Notes: generated from the letters alone by a model not told the origin. Positions 1 through 8,036 are shown, counted from the first letter of the stretch. The stretch: 64,000 bases of DNA from JADJLQ01 sp038251405 (GCA_038251405.1 JBBSBH010000015.1:1-64000), one strand, 5' to 3'. Numbers and translations: made by a program.

Positions 1-92
1 GTATTGAATCAAAAATAATCGACAATCACTTCGCACTTCATCAACTAACTAAAAAACCAATTATTAAGTAACCTTCTAAACTTTAAATTATT

Positions 93-980
93 ATGGTACT
101 CATCGTAGGCTCTACCGGCATGGTAGGGATAGAGATTTGTCATCTCTTATCAAAACAAAACATTCCTTTTCGTGCCATGGTACGAAAAGATTCTGCTCCT
201 GAAAAAGTAGCCATTATAAAATCATTAGCTACAGATATCGTAGTCGCTGATCTCAAAGACCCAACATCATTGGATGCATCCTGTAAAGGCATTGATAGTA
301 TCATCTCTACGGTGTCCTGTACATTCACCGCTCGTGATGGTGATACTATAGAGACGGTAGATCATCAGGGACAGTTAGCGTTAGTACATGCCGCTCAACA
401 TGCCGGAGTGAAAAAATTTGTTTTCATTTCTTTTCCCGAAAACAATTCTTATCCCAATCCCTTGTCCGATGCTAAGAGGGCTGTAGAGAAGGCTCTGCTC
501 TCGAGTAAGTCGATGACAGGCATAAGCTTACAGGCAAATTATTTTATGGAGATATGGCTGAGTCCTGCCATAGGTTTCGACTATCAAAATGCCAAAGCAC
601 TTATCTACGGAGCTGGTGAAAATAAACTATCCTGGATATCATACAAAGATGTAGCTAAAGCTGCTGTAGCCGCTATCGGTAGTGATGTCCAATCCAGTGG
701 GATAATAAATATTGGAGGACCAGAAGCGTTGAGTCCCAACGAGGTGATTCAACTATTTGAAAAGGCTCAAAATAAAATTTTTGAGGTGGAGTATATGCCT
801 GTATCTGCTTTACAAGAACAATTGGCTGGAACTGATCATCCAATGCAAAAATCCTTTACAGGGCTCATGCTTCAATATGCTGAGGGATTACGTATGAATC
901 CGAAAGATACTACTAAGCTTCTAGGAGAACACCTTACTTTGTTAGAAGATTATATCAAAGTAGTCAGCGACAAGATCTAA
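93..980 (+). CDS. NmrA-like NAD(P)-binding oxidoreductase (atypical SDR)
   Basis: A 295-residue protein with an N-terminal Rossmann nucleotide-binding motif GSTGMVG (residues 6-12) straight after the first beta strand, as in NmrA/HSCARG-like atypical short-chain dehydrogenases. The middle has the family pattern HAAQHAGVKKFVFISF, and the C-terminal half looks like a substrate-binding lobe. There is no signal peptide, so it should be cytoplasmic. The length is normal for the family. The substrate cannot be told: members range from NADPH-sensing regulators to quinone or flavonoid reductases. The ATG start sits just before the first strand of the fold. It appears monocistronic; the next gene has its own promoter region. 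Confidence 0.85.
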   Translation: MVLIVGSTGMVGIEICHLLSKQNIPFRAMVRKDSAPEKVAIIKSLATDIVVADLKDPTSLDASCKGIDSIISTVSCTFTARDGDTIETVDHQGQLALVHAAQHAGVKKFVFISFPENNSYPNPLSDAKRAVEKALLSSKSMTGISLQANYFMEIWLSPAIGFDYQNAKALIYGAGENKLSWISYKDVAKAAVAAIGSDVQSSGIINIGGPEALSPNEVIQLFEKAQNKIFEVEYMPVSALQEQLAGTDHPMQKSFTGLMLQYAEGLRMNPKDTTKLLGEHLTLLEDYIKVVSDKI

Positions 981-1050
981 AAATTTACATATGAATAATG
1001 TGGAAACCCCTTCACAAAAAAAATGTATAAAAAAAATAAATACCAATCTT

Positions 1051-1070
1051 TGTCATCACTATTGGTGACA
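1051..1070. promoter_or_regulatory. 20-bp palindromic operator upstream of the crp-like gene
   Basis: The sequence TGTCATCACTATTGGTGACA has TGTCA/TGACA arms. It matches the 20-bp palindromes at 8017-8036 and 11389-11408 in length and arms. An ACACT box begins 31 bp after its end (1101) and ATTTATATGA begins 78 bp after it (1148). The same spacing occurs upstream of both LRR genes. The binding factor is unknown; the NarL-type regulator at 6083 or the orphan HTH proteins are candidates. Confidence 0.6.
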
Positions 1071-1100
1071 TAGTTTAGCTTTTATATAACTTAGGTTTAT

Positions 1101-1157
1101 ACACTTATTATGAATAACCGCACTTACATTCTTACTCAATATCCTTAATTTATATGA
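1101..1157 (+). promoter_or_regulatory. Shared promoter boxes (ACACT...ATTTATATGA) of the crp-like gene
   Basis: An ACACTTATTATGAATAA box at 1101 and ATTTATATGA at 1148 lie 47 bp apart. Equivalent boxes occur at 8066/8113 and 11438/11486 with 47 and 48 bp between their starts. They end about 64 bp before the start codon at 1221. The role is inferred from conservation only; no standard TAnnTTTG -7 box is obvious. Confidence 0.5.
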
Positions 1158-1220
1158 CAGGTGAGCAGGTTAAAAGGGTATATTCGATAGTGAGATAAAA
1201 TAATTTAAACCCGAACTAAA

Positions 1221-1850
1221 ATGATAAAGAGTGAACAAATTACCAAATTACCTGCTTTTTTCACAGAACCTGATTTAAGAAATGAAATGGTTGCTCACGG
1301 AAGGTTTTTAATAATCAAAAAAGGAGATACGATTGTAAAAGAGGGACAATATTTAGATTTCTTACCAATAGTGATAACTGGTGAAATAAGAGTTTTTCAG
1401 CAAAAGGAAGAGAAAGAAATATTGCTTTATTATGTACGGGAAGGTGAAACATGTATGATGTCTTTATCATCCGCATATTTTAATAAAACAAGTACATCCT
1501 ATGGTGTAGCAGCTGTCAGCTCAGAGATTTTTGTTTTCCCCACTTCACTTACTAAGGAATGGCAATTGAAATATAGATCATGGAATGATTTTTTGATTAA
1601 AACTTTCAGAAGTCGGTATGACGAACTTTTAAACGCTTTTGAAAGCGTTGCATTTGATACGGTAGAAGTAAGATTGATGATATATTTAAAGAAACGAAGT
1701 TTGGAAGAGAAATTGAAAAAAATCGAAATTTCACACCAAAACCTCGCAAATGAACTTGGGACAAACCGAGTGGTTATCTCCCGGATATTAAAGGGATTTG
1801 AACAAAAAAACTTACTCAAACTATATAGAGGATATATCCAATTAAACTGA
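1221..1850 (+). CDS. Crp/Fnr-family transcriptional regulator
   Basis: A 209-residue protein with an N-terminal cyclic-nucleotide-binding-type beta barrel (about residues 20-120) and a C-terminal winged helix (about 165-209). The recognition region reads LANELGTNRVVISRILKGFE, typical of Crp/Fnr proteins. There is no Fnr-type N-terminal cysteine cluster, so an iron-sulfur oxygen sensor is unlikely. One cysteine (GETCMMS) lies in the barrel. It is transcribed from a region carrying the locus palindrome (1051-1070). A Crp-like inverted repeat just downstream (1865-1880) suggests it controls the next gene. The effector is unknown. Confidence 0.88.
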   Translation: MIKSEQITKLPAFFTEPDLRNEMVAHGRFLIIKKGDTIVKEGQYLDFLPIVITGEIRVFQQKEEKEILLYYVREGETCMMSLSSAYFNKTSTSYGVAAVSSEIFVFPTSLTKEWQLKYRSWNDFLIKTFRSRYDELLNAFESVAFDTVEVRLMIYLKKRSLEEKLKKIEISHQNLANELGTNRVVISRILKGFEQKNLLKLYRGYIQLN

Positions 1851-1864
1851 TTTATTTGGGTCTA

Positions 1865-1880
1865 TGTAACAAACGTTACC
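1865..1880. promoter_or_regulatory. Putative Crp/Fnr operator
   Basis: TGTAACAAACGTTACC contains the inverted repeat GTAAC-AAAC-GTTAC. It lies 15 bp after the Crp/Fnr gene and 73 bp before the DUF1059 start. The form (5-bp arms, 4-bp spacer) resembles Crp/Fnr-type half-site symmetry. Assignment to the adjacent regulator is inference. Confidence 0.45.
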
Positions 1881-1952
1881 GTCTTTTGATGGCAGCGCTA
1901 TATATATTTGTCAATACTAAAACAGAACGTGAAAAAAATAAATAATTATTAT

Positions 1953-2126
1953 ATGAAAACTTTAAAATGTCGTGATCTTGGTTTTGATTGTGAAGGTGTA
2001 ATCAAAGCCTCAACAGAAAATGAAGTACTTGAAAAGGCTACTAATCATGCGTTACTTGTGCACCATGTGACTGTAACTTCCGAAATGGGTGAACAAATAA
2101 AAACGCTCATAAAAGAGGAGAGCTAA
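1953..2126 (+). CDS. DUF1059 small protein
   Basis: A 57-residue protein whose start MKTLKCRDLGFDCEGVIKA and length match DUF1059 (PF06348), small cytoplasmic proteins of unknown function with two conserved cysteines (here C6 and C12). I chose the ATG at 1953 because the family motif begins there; an upstream in-frame start at 1908 would add 15 residues unlike the family. It follows the Crp/Fnr gene and a Crp-like inverted repeat, so control by that regulator is plausible. Confidence 0.75.
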   Translation: MKTLKCRDLGFDCEGVIKASTENEVLEKATNHALLVHHVTVTSEMGEQIKTLIKEES

Positions 2127-2299
2127 CAAATACAAAAGATGTTTTCAAAAGTCACATTACTGGCCCATGCTTAGCTATGCCACAGGCATAATCATGGATC
2201 CAAAGAAATTATTAGCCTTGTCACAGTACAGCTGACCTTAATGGAGAAGGATGCTATTTTGTGAAGGGCTGAGTTATAAATTATGAATATTTATGAATT

Positions 2300-2506
2300 A
2301 TGAATGCGACCATACAGAATACTAAATTATCATCCCGTGAAACTGAGATCTTAGATCTTTTATCCAAAGGGAACAGTCATAAAATGGTCTCTGCTGAGAT
2401 GAACATTTCTATCAATTCCGTGCGTACCATGATAAAGAGAGCATACTTCAAACTAAATGTACACTCCGTGACAGAAGCTATATCCAAAATATATATTCAC
2501 AAATGA
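2300..2506 (+). CDS. Orphan LuxR/NarL-type HTH protein, copy 1
   Basis: A 68-residue protein that is essentially only a GerE/LuxR-type helix-turn-helix: LSSRETEILDLLSKGNSHKM then SVRTMIKRAYFKLNVHSV. There is no receiver domain and no upstream coding sequence in frame. It is almost identical at DNA and protein level to copy 2 (7766-7972), and its HTH resembles the C-terminal domain of the response regulator at 6083. It could compete for or modulate that regulator's sites, or be a duplicated fragment. Conservation of the frame in both copies argues that it is expressed. Confidence 0.65.
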   Translation: MNATIQNTKLSSRETEILDLLSKGNSHKMVSAEMNISINSVRTMIKRAYFKLNVHSVTEAISKIYIHK

Positions 2507-3049
2507 ATCGTATAAATGCCCTATATCTACAGGCGATACTTTGAAAGTAGAGTCTGGTCGCTTTTTGCCATCATGAAATTAATTCGTTTAAAAGTATTGC
2601 TTCACGGAATATATTATAATAATTAAAGTAATCGTTGCTGATTTTATTGCATAGAATTTAATATCTGAAGGCAAGAATAATACATATAGCCTAATAAATT
2701 TCGAATGATAAGAAACGCAAAGGGATTGTTTATACATTAATCAGAATGGACTAGCAGGCAAGCCTATAAATTTTTACCTTAGAGTTCTGGCCGAAACTTC
2801 ACCCCAGAAATACATTTTTCATTTTTCCCCTCTACTTTTTCTTATATTCGGTAAAATTTCATTGGACCCACATGAAATGTCGTTTATTTATTCCCTATAT
2901 TAATTTAATCTCTGTATTGAAAACCAGTACCGGATTGAGTAAGATAATCCTGTTATTATTAAAGTTTGACCTTGCAAAAAATAGATTTAATAATTCAGCC
3001 AGTTTACACTACTTAAACCCTTAATTGCAATTATGAATAGATTTATTGA
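2507..3049. other. 543-bp non-coding stretch before the sensor kinase
   Basis: No convincing open reading frame or RNA gene is seen. It must hold the promoter of the kinase gene, but I find neither the TGTCAC-N8-GTGACA palindrome nor the ATTTATNTGA box seen in front of other genes of the locus. Confidence 0.5.
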
Positions 3050-5929
3050 ATGCATTCAATGGCATCGCATAAAATGAAAACGATAAAATTTCTTATTAAA
3101 GGTCTATTTTTTATTATTGCGTTTCCATCTATTGGTCAAATCACCCATTTCGATTTTCTTTATTACTCTAAAGATCAGGGACTTCCTGATAGTCGTATTT
3201 ATGATTTTCAGGAAGATTTGCAAAATCGCATATGGATAACCACGCAAACCGGAGTCAGTTGTTTCGATGGTAAAAGATTTAAAAATTACATGCATCCACT
3301 TAAAGAATCCACGATGGGTGAGGATTGGGTAGGTGTCCATTCTTTAACTATAGACAATAAAGGAAAAATTTGGGAATCTACTAGCCAGCAGCTTTTCTAT
3401 TTTGACGATAAATTAGATACATTCATTGAATATGATTTATCCCGAGTAGAACCAAGCCAGAATATAGATTCCTGGGCGAACAAAATTTATCTTCAGGATT
3501 GGAAGGATGACCGCAGTATATGGTTTCGTAAGGGTACCGGAATTTATGCAATTAATTGTGATGATTTGGTGTGTCGCCGTAGATTGACCATTCCGCTCAA
3601 ATATCGAAGTGTCTGGGGTGTATTGGGTAAAGACATGGAAGGAAATATTTTAGTTGGCGGTGCCGGTACAAATGCAATTACCTTTTTCCGACCCGATGGA
3701 TCTTTTTTTACCACAGCCAACCCTTTTCCACTTCCATCACGAGCGAATCTGGACCCGAATGGTTTGGATTTCACAGTGGACAATGGGCTGATACTAGGCA
3801 CAAATATTTTTCAACAGGAATTTAGGAATCAAATTTGGGTTGGCGGGGAACAATTATTGAGTTATGATATGAATACAGCCCGATGGGAAAAGTGGAGTAA
3901 TGGTTCCACTGGTATTTCAAATTTTTCTGGCATCACTTCAATTCCCGCGTTGACGGGCGATTCTGTATTGTGGATGTTTGGACATGGTAATTCAGTAGTT
4001 ACTTGTTTCAATATTTACCAAAAAAAATTCACAGCCACTTTAAATACAGAGCATTTTGATGAAAATGGTCTTCGTTGTGGATTGATGAACGTAATGTTCA
4101 TTGATTCAAGGCAGAATATTTGGCTTGGAGGAAATGAGGGTATTTCGGTTTTATTCAGTAACCCCGAACAGTTTGAAAATCATTCCAATGATTCCCCGCC
4201 GGGAACAATTCGAGGTCAAATTTCTACCAATACCAGGCCCGAACCATTTACAGGAGGTACTTGGAAAATGCCCGATGGTAGTCTTGCTGAGTGGGTGGCA
4301 GATGGTTCAAAAATTTATTATATAGCACTCTCTGACCACTCGAAGGCCTACTTTGAAGGCGAAATAATAAACAATGAAATTTCAGGTATCTGCAAATTCG
4401 TTGACTTACAAACAGGCGAGAAAATTGTCAACCAATTGAAATATCAAGAAAATAAAGAAGGATGGTGGTTTGAGTCAAAAGCCAAAACAACCTTTGACAA
4501 TACCGTCCAACCCTTTTTATTGTTTTGGCCAAAGGAGAACAACAAAATCATGATTCCTCGAGGTGAAAAATTTGTACCTGAAAAAGACCTAAGTGGCACG
4601 TGGATTACGACTACTAACGACTTGGTTTATTATTTTCAAGATGAAGATTTCTTGGTGATGGTACATCCGGCACATATTGTTCATGGAAAAATACTAAACC
4701 ATAAACGAGTTAATGGCCTGGAGATAAGATGGTGGGGAGGCTGTCGGACGGAAATGGAATTTGCTGCAAATATAAGCAGCCAGGATTCATTAGTCTCGAG
4801 CATAAGAGGCCTCGACACCAATTGTGATTTAAAAAAAGGATTTACAGCTGGCAGTGCCAGTACGCGATTTCGTTGGAAAGGAGGTAAAGACTCCATTTTC
4901 ATTCACACATTTCGGGTTTTTGATAAAATTCAGCCAGTGAATCCGACGGATTATCAACAAAAGTCATTTGAATTGAACTATGCTCAAAATTTTATTTCTT
5001 TTGAATTTGATTGTGCTAATTCGGCTTACCCTATTCTTTGGTATAAGATGGAGGGATTCGACCGTGATTGGTTCCAGACCCGATCAAATAAACAAGCAAA
5101 CTATACTAACTTGGACGGCGGTGACTACACATTCATGGTAAAAGCGAGGGATGAAAGTGGTCTTGAAATGGGAAGAATGGCTACTTTTCGACTACATATC
5201 CTTTCCCCATATTATCGGACCTGGTGGTTTTATTCAATATGTTTTGTATCAGGTGGCCTGATTTTTTACAGCATTTTCCGCTATAGAGAGATCCAGCGCC
5301 TTCGGCAGGAACAGCTCCGCCTAAATATAGCCCGAGATCTACACGATGAGGTAGGTAGCACGCTCAGCAGCATCAGCATTCTTTCTGAATCGGCTAAGCT
5401 GGGTGGTCAAAATGACCTGTACCAGGCCCGGCTTTTCAATATAGGTGACAAAGCACGCGATGCACTAGACAGCATCAGCGATATCGTATGGTCTATCAAC
5501 CCAAAGAATGACTCGATGGAAATGGTCCTTGCCCGCATGAGTACCTACGCATCCGAAATGCTTGAAAACGTGGGAGCTACTTTGCATTTTCAGATCGGTG
5601 AAGATATAGAATCACTCACCCTTCCAATGGCGAAACGCAAAGACTTTTATCTGCTTTTCAAGGAAGCCATACACAATTGCACCAAGCATGCGCATGCTAA
5701 GCATGTTGAAGTTAAATTGGAAAAACAAGGAAACAATTTGAAGTTGAAGATGAAAGATGACGGCGTTGGTTTTGATATGCAAAAAGGCATAACTAAAGTA
5801 ACCAACCAAGGAGGTAATGGGCTGCAAAATATGAATAGCCGGGCGAAGGCGCTGGGTGGGACATTGATGGTAAATTCTACTCCGGGTGTAGGTACGGAAC
5901 TTCAATTGGTAATACCTTTATCCACTTAA
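3050..5929 (+). CDS. Reg_prop/Y_Y_Y sensor histidine kinase with an inserted double module
   Basis: A 959-residue membrane sensor kinase. A signal peptide ends near residue 30. About residues 30-380 form a Reg_prop beta-propeller (for example GLPDSRIYDFQEDLQNRIWI). Two modules starting GGTW (about 401) and SGTW (about 512) come next, then a Y_Y_Y domain (about 640-715) and one membrane helix (about 725-743). A HisKA_3 dimerisation helix follows with H765 in ARDLHDEVGSTLS, then a HATPase domain with N-box EAIHNCTKHAHA and G-boxes DDGVGFDM and GGNGLQNM. It should sense a periplasmic ligand and phosphorylate the response regulator encoded 153 bp downstream. An ATG at 3074 gives a more typical signal peptide and may be the true start. 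Confidence 0.9.
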   Translation: MHSMASHKMKTIKFLIKGLFFIIAFPSIGQITHFDFLYYSKDQGLPDSRIYDFQEDLQNRIWITTQTGVSCFDGKRFKNYMHPLKESTMGEDWVGVHSLTIDNKGKIWESTSQQLFYFDDKLDTFIEYDLSRVEPSQNIDSWANKIYLQDWKDDRSIWFRKGTGIYAINCDDLVCRRRLTIPLKYRSVWGVLGKDMEGNILVGGAGTNAITFFRPDGSFFTTANPFPLPSRANLDPNGLDFTVDNGLILGTNIFQQEFRNQIWVGGEQLLSYDMNTARWEKWSNGSTGISNFSGITSIPALTGDSVLWMFGHGNSVVTCFNIYQKKFTATLNTEHFDENGLRCGLMNVMFIDSRQNIWLGGNEGISVLFSNPEQFENHSNDSPPGTIRGQISTNTRPEPFTGGTWKMPDGSLAEWVADGSKIYYIALSDHSKAYFEGEIINNEISGICKFVDLQTGEKIVNQLKYQENKEGWWFESKAKTTFDNTVQPFLLFWPKENNKIMIPRGEKFVPEKDLSGTWITTTNDLVYYFQDEDFLVMVHPAHIVHGKILNHKRVNGLEIRWWGGCRTEMEFAANISSQDSLVSSIRGLDTNCDLKKGFTAGSASTRFRWKGGKDSIFIHTFRVFDKIQPVNPTDYQQKSFELNYAQNFISFEFDCANSAYPILWYKMEGFDRDWFQTRSNKQANYTNLDGGDYTFMVKARDESGLEMGRMATFRLHILSPYYRTWWFYSICFVSGGLIFYSIFRYREIQRLRQEQLRLNIARDLHDEVGSTLSSISILSESAKLGGQNDLYQARLFNIGDKARDALDSISDIVWSINPKNDSMEMVLARMSTYASEMLENVGATLHFQIGEDIESLTLPMAKRKDFYLLFKEAIHNCTKHAHAKHVEVKLEKQGNNLKLKMKDDGVGFDMQKGITKVTNQGGNGLQNMNSRAKALGGTLMVNSTPGVGTELQLVIPLST

Positions 5930-6006
5930 AATGTGTGGGCAGTCAGATTTTATTTTATGAACAAAACCATGTTTATGTACCCACCAGGAATGACATACCA
6001 CATTGT

Positions 6007-6026
6007 TATCACCTCTTCATGTGATA
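6007..6026. promoter_or_regulatory. Palindrome upstream of the response regulator
   Basis: TATCACCTCTTCATGTGATA has the same 20-bp frame (TCAC-N8-GTGA core) as the locus palindromes but AT-flanked arms. It ends 56 bp before the response-regulator start. The ACACT and ATTTATNTGA boxes are absent, so it may be an autoregulatory site or a chance match. Confidence 0.35.
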
Positions 6027-6082
6027 GTCAGTATCCCCGGAACTGCCCATCTTTGTGGTAATTTAAATATGAACAGAATTTA

Positions 6083-6712
6083 ATGGCTATCCGGACTTTG
6101 CTCTACGATGACAACACCGACCTTCGCGAGGCATTAGCTGATCTCATTGGCGAAAACGAAGGATATGAGCTATGTGGAGCATTTGACAATTGTATGCTTG
6201 TCGTGGAACAAGCCACTACACTGCAACCCGATGTAGTATTGATGGATATTGATATGCCGGGCATGAGCGGCATTGAAGGCGTTGCACGACTGAAAAAAGC
6301 TTATCCACATATTGAGGCTTTGATGCTCACTGTATTTGACGACGACGAAAGAGTATTTGAGGCGGTATGTGCAGGTGCGAGTGGGTATCTACTTAAAAAT
6401 GCGAAGCCGACGCGGATACTTGAAGCTCTGAGAGAGGTGACCGAAGGTGGTGCTCCAATGTCGCCCCTCATTGCCAGAAAAGTCCTTCAACTCTTCCCGG
6501 GCAAACCCACCGAACGGGATGCCGATGTAGATAAACTTTCTGCCCGCGAATTGGAGGTCATTAAGACACTGGCCCGTGGATTCAGTTATAAAATGGTTGC
6601 TGATGAATTGCAGATCAGTATGGATACCGTGCGCACCCATGTCAAACGAATCTATACTAAATTGAGGGTGCACAATGTGGTGGAGGCGGTTTCAAAAGTG
6701 TTTAAGAAATGA
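6083..6712 (+). CDS. NarL/FixJ-family response regulator
   Basis: A 209-residue regulator with a receiver domain (about 1-125) and a LuxR-type HTH (about 148-205). Receiver residues are present: acidic pair D9/D10, phosphoacceptor D55 (VVLMDIDMPG), T83 and K105 (GYLLKNAKP). The HTH reads LSARELEVIKTLARG and TVRTHVKRIYTKLRV. It lies downstream of the HisKA_3 kinase at 3050, the standard partner type. Its HTH is the likely parent of the two orphan HTH genes at 2300 and 7766. It is the best candidate for binding the palindromes of this locus, but that is inference. Confidence 0.92.
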   Translation: MAIRTLLYDDNTDLREALADLIGENEGYELCGAFDNCMLVVEQATTLQPDVVLMDIDMPGMSGIEGVARLKKAYPHIEALMLTVFDDDERVFEAVCAGASGYLLKNAKPTRILEALREVTEGGAPMSPLIARKVLQLFPGKPTERDADVDKLSARELEVIKTLARGFSYKMVADELQISMDTVRTHVKRIYTKLRVHNVVEAVSKVFKK

Positions 6713-6815
6713 CGCAATAAATACATTCAGAGATAATTCATTTCCTTTTGGGCATCGTTTTTTTTTAATAAATGATCAAGGCAAAGGTGTCTTCGGAGTA
6801 ACCGTCGCCATATTC

Positions 6816-6835
6816 CGTCACATCTTGATGTGACA
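6816..6835. promoter_or_regulatory. Palindromic operator upstream of the 6979 secreted protein
   Basis: CGTCACATCTTGATGTGACA has a perfect GTCACATC-TT-GATGTGAC core and the same 20-bp layout as the sites at 8017 and 11389. It lies 143 bp before the next gene, close to the 150-174 bp seen for the other sites. At +30 bp there is ACAATCAGAATTATA, a weak match to the ACACT box. Confidence 0.5.
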
Positions 6836-6896
6836 AATAGATTCCTCTTGTTTATAAACCCTTTACAATCAGAATTATACTTCGAACTGATAGGTC

Positions 6897-6916
6897 TGTC
6901 GCATGAAGATGTGAAC
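6897..6916. promoter_or_regulatory. Degenerate second palindrome
   Basis: TGTCGCATGAAGATGTGAAC keeps the TGTC/GTGA arms of the 20-bp motif with two or three changes. It lies between the site at 6816 and the gene at 6979. Weak evidence on its own. Confidence 0.25.
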
Positions 6917-6978
6917 GCGAGTTAGGTGTTTATAATAGATATTTACTAAAACAATATTGATTCCTGGAATCATTCGAA

Positions 6979-7428
6979 ATGATAAATCAAAATACAAATC
7001 AAATGAAATTTTATTTGAATGTTTTAGTTGTTCTGCTTTTCACTGGAGTTTCAGCCAATGCTGTCAACTGCACTTGGATTGGATCAACTACTGGTAACTG
7101 GGGAACTGCTGCCAACTGGTCATGCGGACATGTGCCTTTGCAGACTGATGATGTGGTGATCTCCGAAGCTTTGGTTACTTTGAATGTGTCCCCAGTCGTT
7201 AATAACCTGAACGTAACCAGGATTACCTCAACTGTTGGTTATGTTGTAGATGGGCCGGGAAGTCTTACCGTATATGGCACTTTTAATATGATGGGAGATA
7301 TGAATAACTCCGGAGGCGTCACTATCTCTACGTATCTAAATATGGAACAATTTCATTCAAGTGTTTATGTAGTAATGGTGAAAACCGCCACAGGCTTTAA
7401 TACTGCAAAAATATTGAAGCGGAAATGA
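6979..7428 (+). CDS. Short secreted beta-repeat protein, probably truncated
   Basis: A 149-residue protein with a signal peptide (MKFYLNVLVVLLFTGVSANA, from an internal ATG at 7003) and the segment CTWIGSTTGNWGTAANWSCG. That opening is typical of large exported Bacteroidota beta-repeat proteins, where it is followed by hundreds of residues and a T9SS tail. Here the repeat stops after one unit and the last 25 residues look unrelated, with no sorting domain. I infer a 3'-truncated gene, although a short secreted product could still be made. A locus palindrome lies upstream. Confidence 0.6.
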   Translation: MINQNTNQMKFYLNVLVVLLFTGVSANAVNCTWIGSTTGNWGTAANWSCGHVPLQTDDVVISEALVTLNVSPVVNNLNVTRITSTVGYVVDGPGSLTVYGTFNMMGDMNNSGGVTISTYLNMEQFHSSVYVVMVKTATGFNTAKILKRK

Positions 7429-7518
7429 ATATCTCTTGGCATTATAATAGACCTGAATTAATAAAAGTATTCATATCCTTTGGAATGATATTTATTCTAT
7501 CAAATAGTTGATCCAGAT

Positions 7519-7564
7519 TTTAAAATAATAAACTATGAAAATTTAAAATAATAAACTATGAAAA
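7519..7564 (+). repeat. Perfect 23-bp tandem duplication spanning a start codon
   Basis: Two identical 23-bp units (7519-7541 and 7542-7564) each contain TAATAAACTATGAAAA. The duplication copies the translation start of the next gene. The first copy can encode only the three-residue frame ATG AAA ATT before TAA; the second copy is the real start at 7558. Confidence 0.9.
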
Positions 7565-7755
7565 CACTCTTTTTCTTTTTGCTTTCAATACTTTTCTTAA
7601 ATGCTGGATACAATTCAAATCAATCTCAGATAAATAAGGAATTTATTATACGATATTATCAATCCATCAGTGGCAAAATAAAAACTACAGAGCTACTTTC
7701 TCAATTTATAAAAGATACGGTGCTATTAAATGGCAGGATTGAAAAGATTATTTAA
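7558..7755 (+). pseudogene. Truncated SnoaL/NTF2-like secreted protein
   Basis: A 65-residue frame with a short signal-like N-terminus and then NKEFIIRYYQSISGKIKTTE, the opening helix of SnoaL-like (NTF2-fold) ester cyclase-type proteins, which normally run 130-150 residues. It ends just where the duplicated HTH fragment begins (7766). The downstream part of the fold was probably replaced or deleted when the HTH copy arrived. The family assignment rests on one helix and is tentative. Confidence 0.4.
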
Positions 7756-7765
7756 ATCGAATAGG

Positions 7766-7972
7766 ATGAACCCGACTAATCAAGATACTAAATTATCATC
7801 CCGTGAAACTGAGATCTTAGATCTTTTATCCAAAGGAAACAGTCATAAAATGGTCTCTGCTGAGATGAACATTTCTATCAATACGGTGCGTACTATGATA
7901 AAGAGGGCATACTTCAAACTAAATGTACACTCCGTTACGGAAGCCATATCCAAAATATATATTCACAAATAA
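7766..7972 (+). CDS. Orphan LuxR/NarL-type HTH protein, copy 2
   Basis: A 68-residue lone GerE/LuxR helix-turn-helix almost identical to copy 1 at 2300-2506. DNA identity runs from the TACTAAATTATC start of the domain to the stop codon with under ten differences, most of them silent. I used the ATG at 7766 because it aligns with the copy 1 start; an in-frame start at 7730 lies inside the preceding truncated gene. Few amino-acid changes (S/T near the recognition helix) suggest recent duplication or selection on the protein. Confidence 0.65.
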   Translation: MNPTNQDTKLSSRETEILDLLSKGNSHKMVSAEMNISINTVRTMIKRAYFKLNVHSVTEAISKIYIHK

Positions 7973-8016
7973 TATTCCTTCAGATGGACTCATCTTGAAT
8001 TACCTATTCCTTGATC

Positions 8017-8036
8017 TGTCACTACAACTGGTGACA
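8017..8036. promoter_or_regulatory. 20-bp palindromic operator upstream of LRR protein 1
   Basis: TGTCACTACAACTGGTGACA has perfect TGTCAC/GTGACA arms. It is identical in 19 of 20 positions to the site at 11389-11408. An ACACT box starts 30 bp after its end (8066) and ATTTATCTGA starts 77 bp after it (8113). Confidence 0.65.

Noticed and set aside
2219..2238. TGTCACAGTACAGCTGACCT upstream of orphan HTH copy 1
   Set aside because: Only the left arm matches the locus palindrome; the right arm is degenerate and the spacing to downstream boxes is absent.
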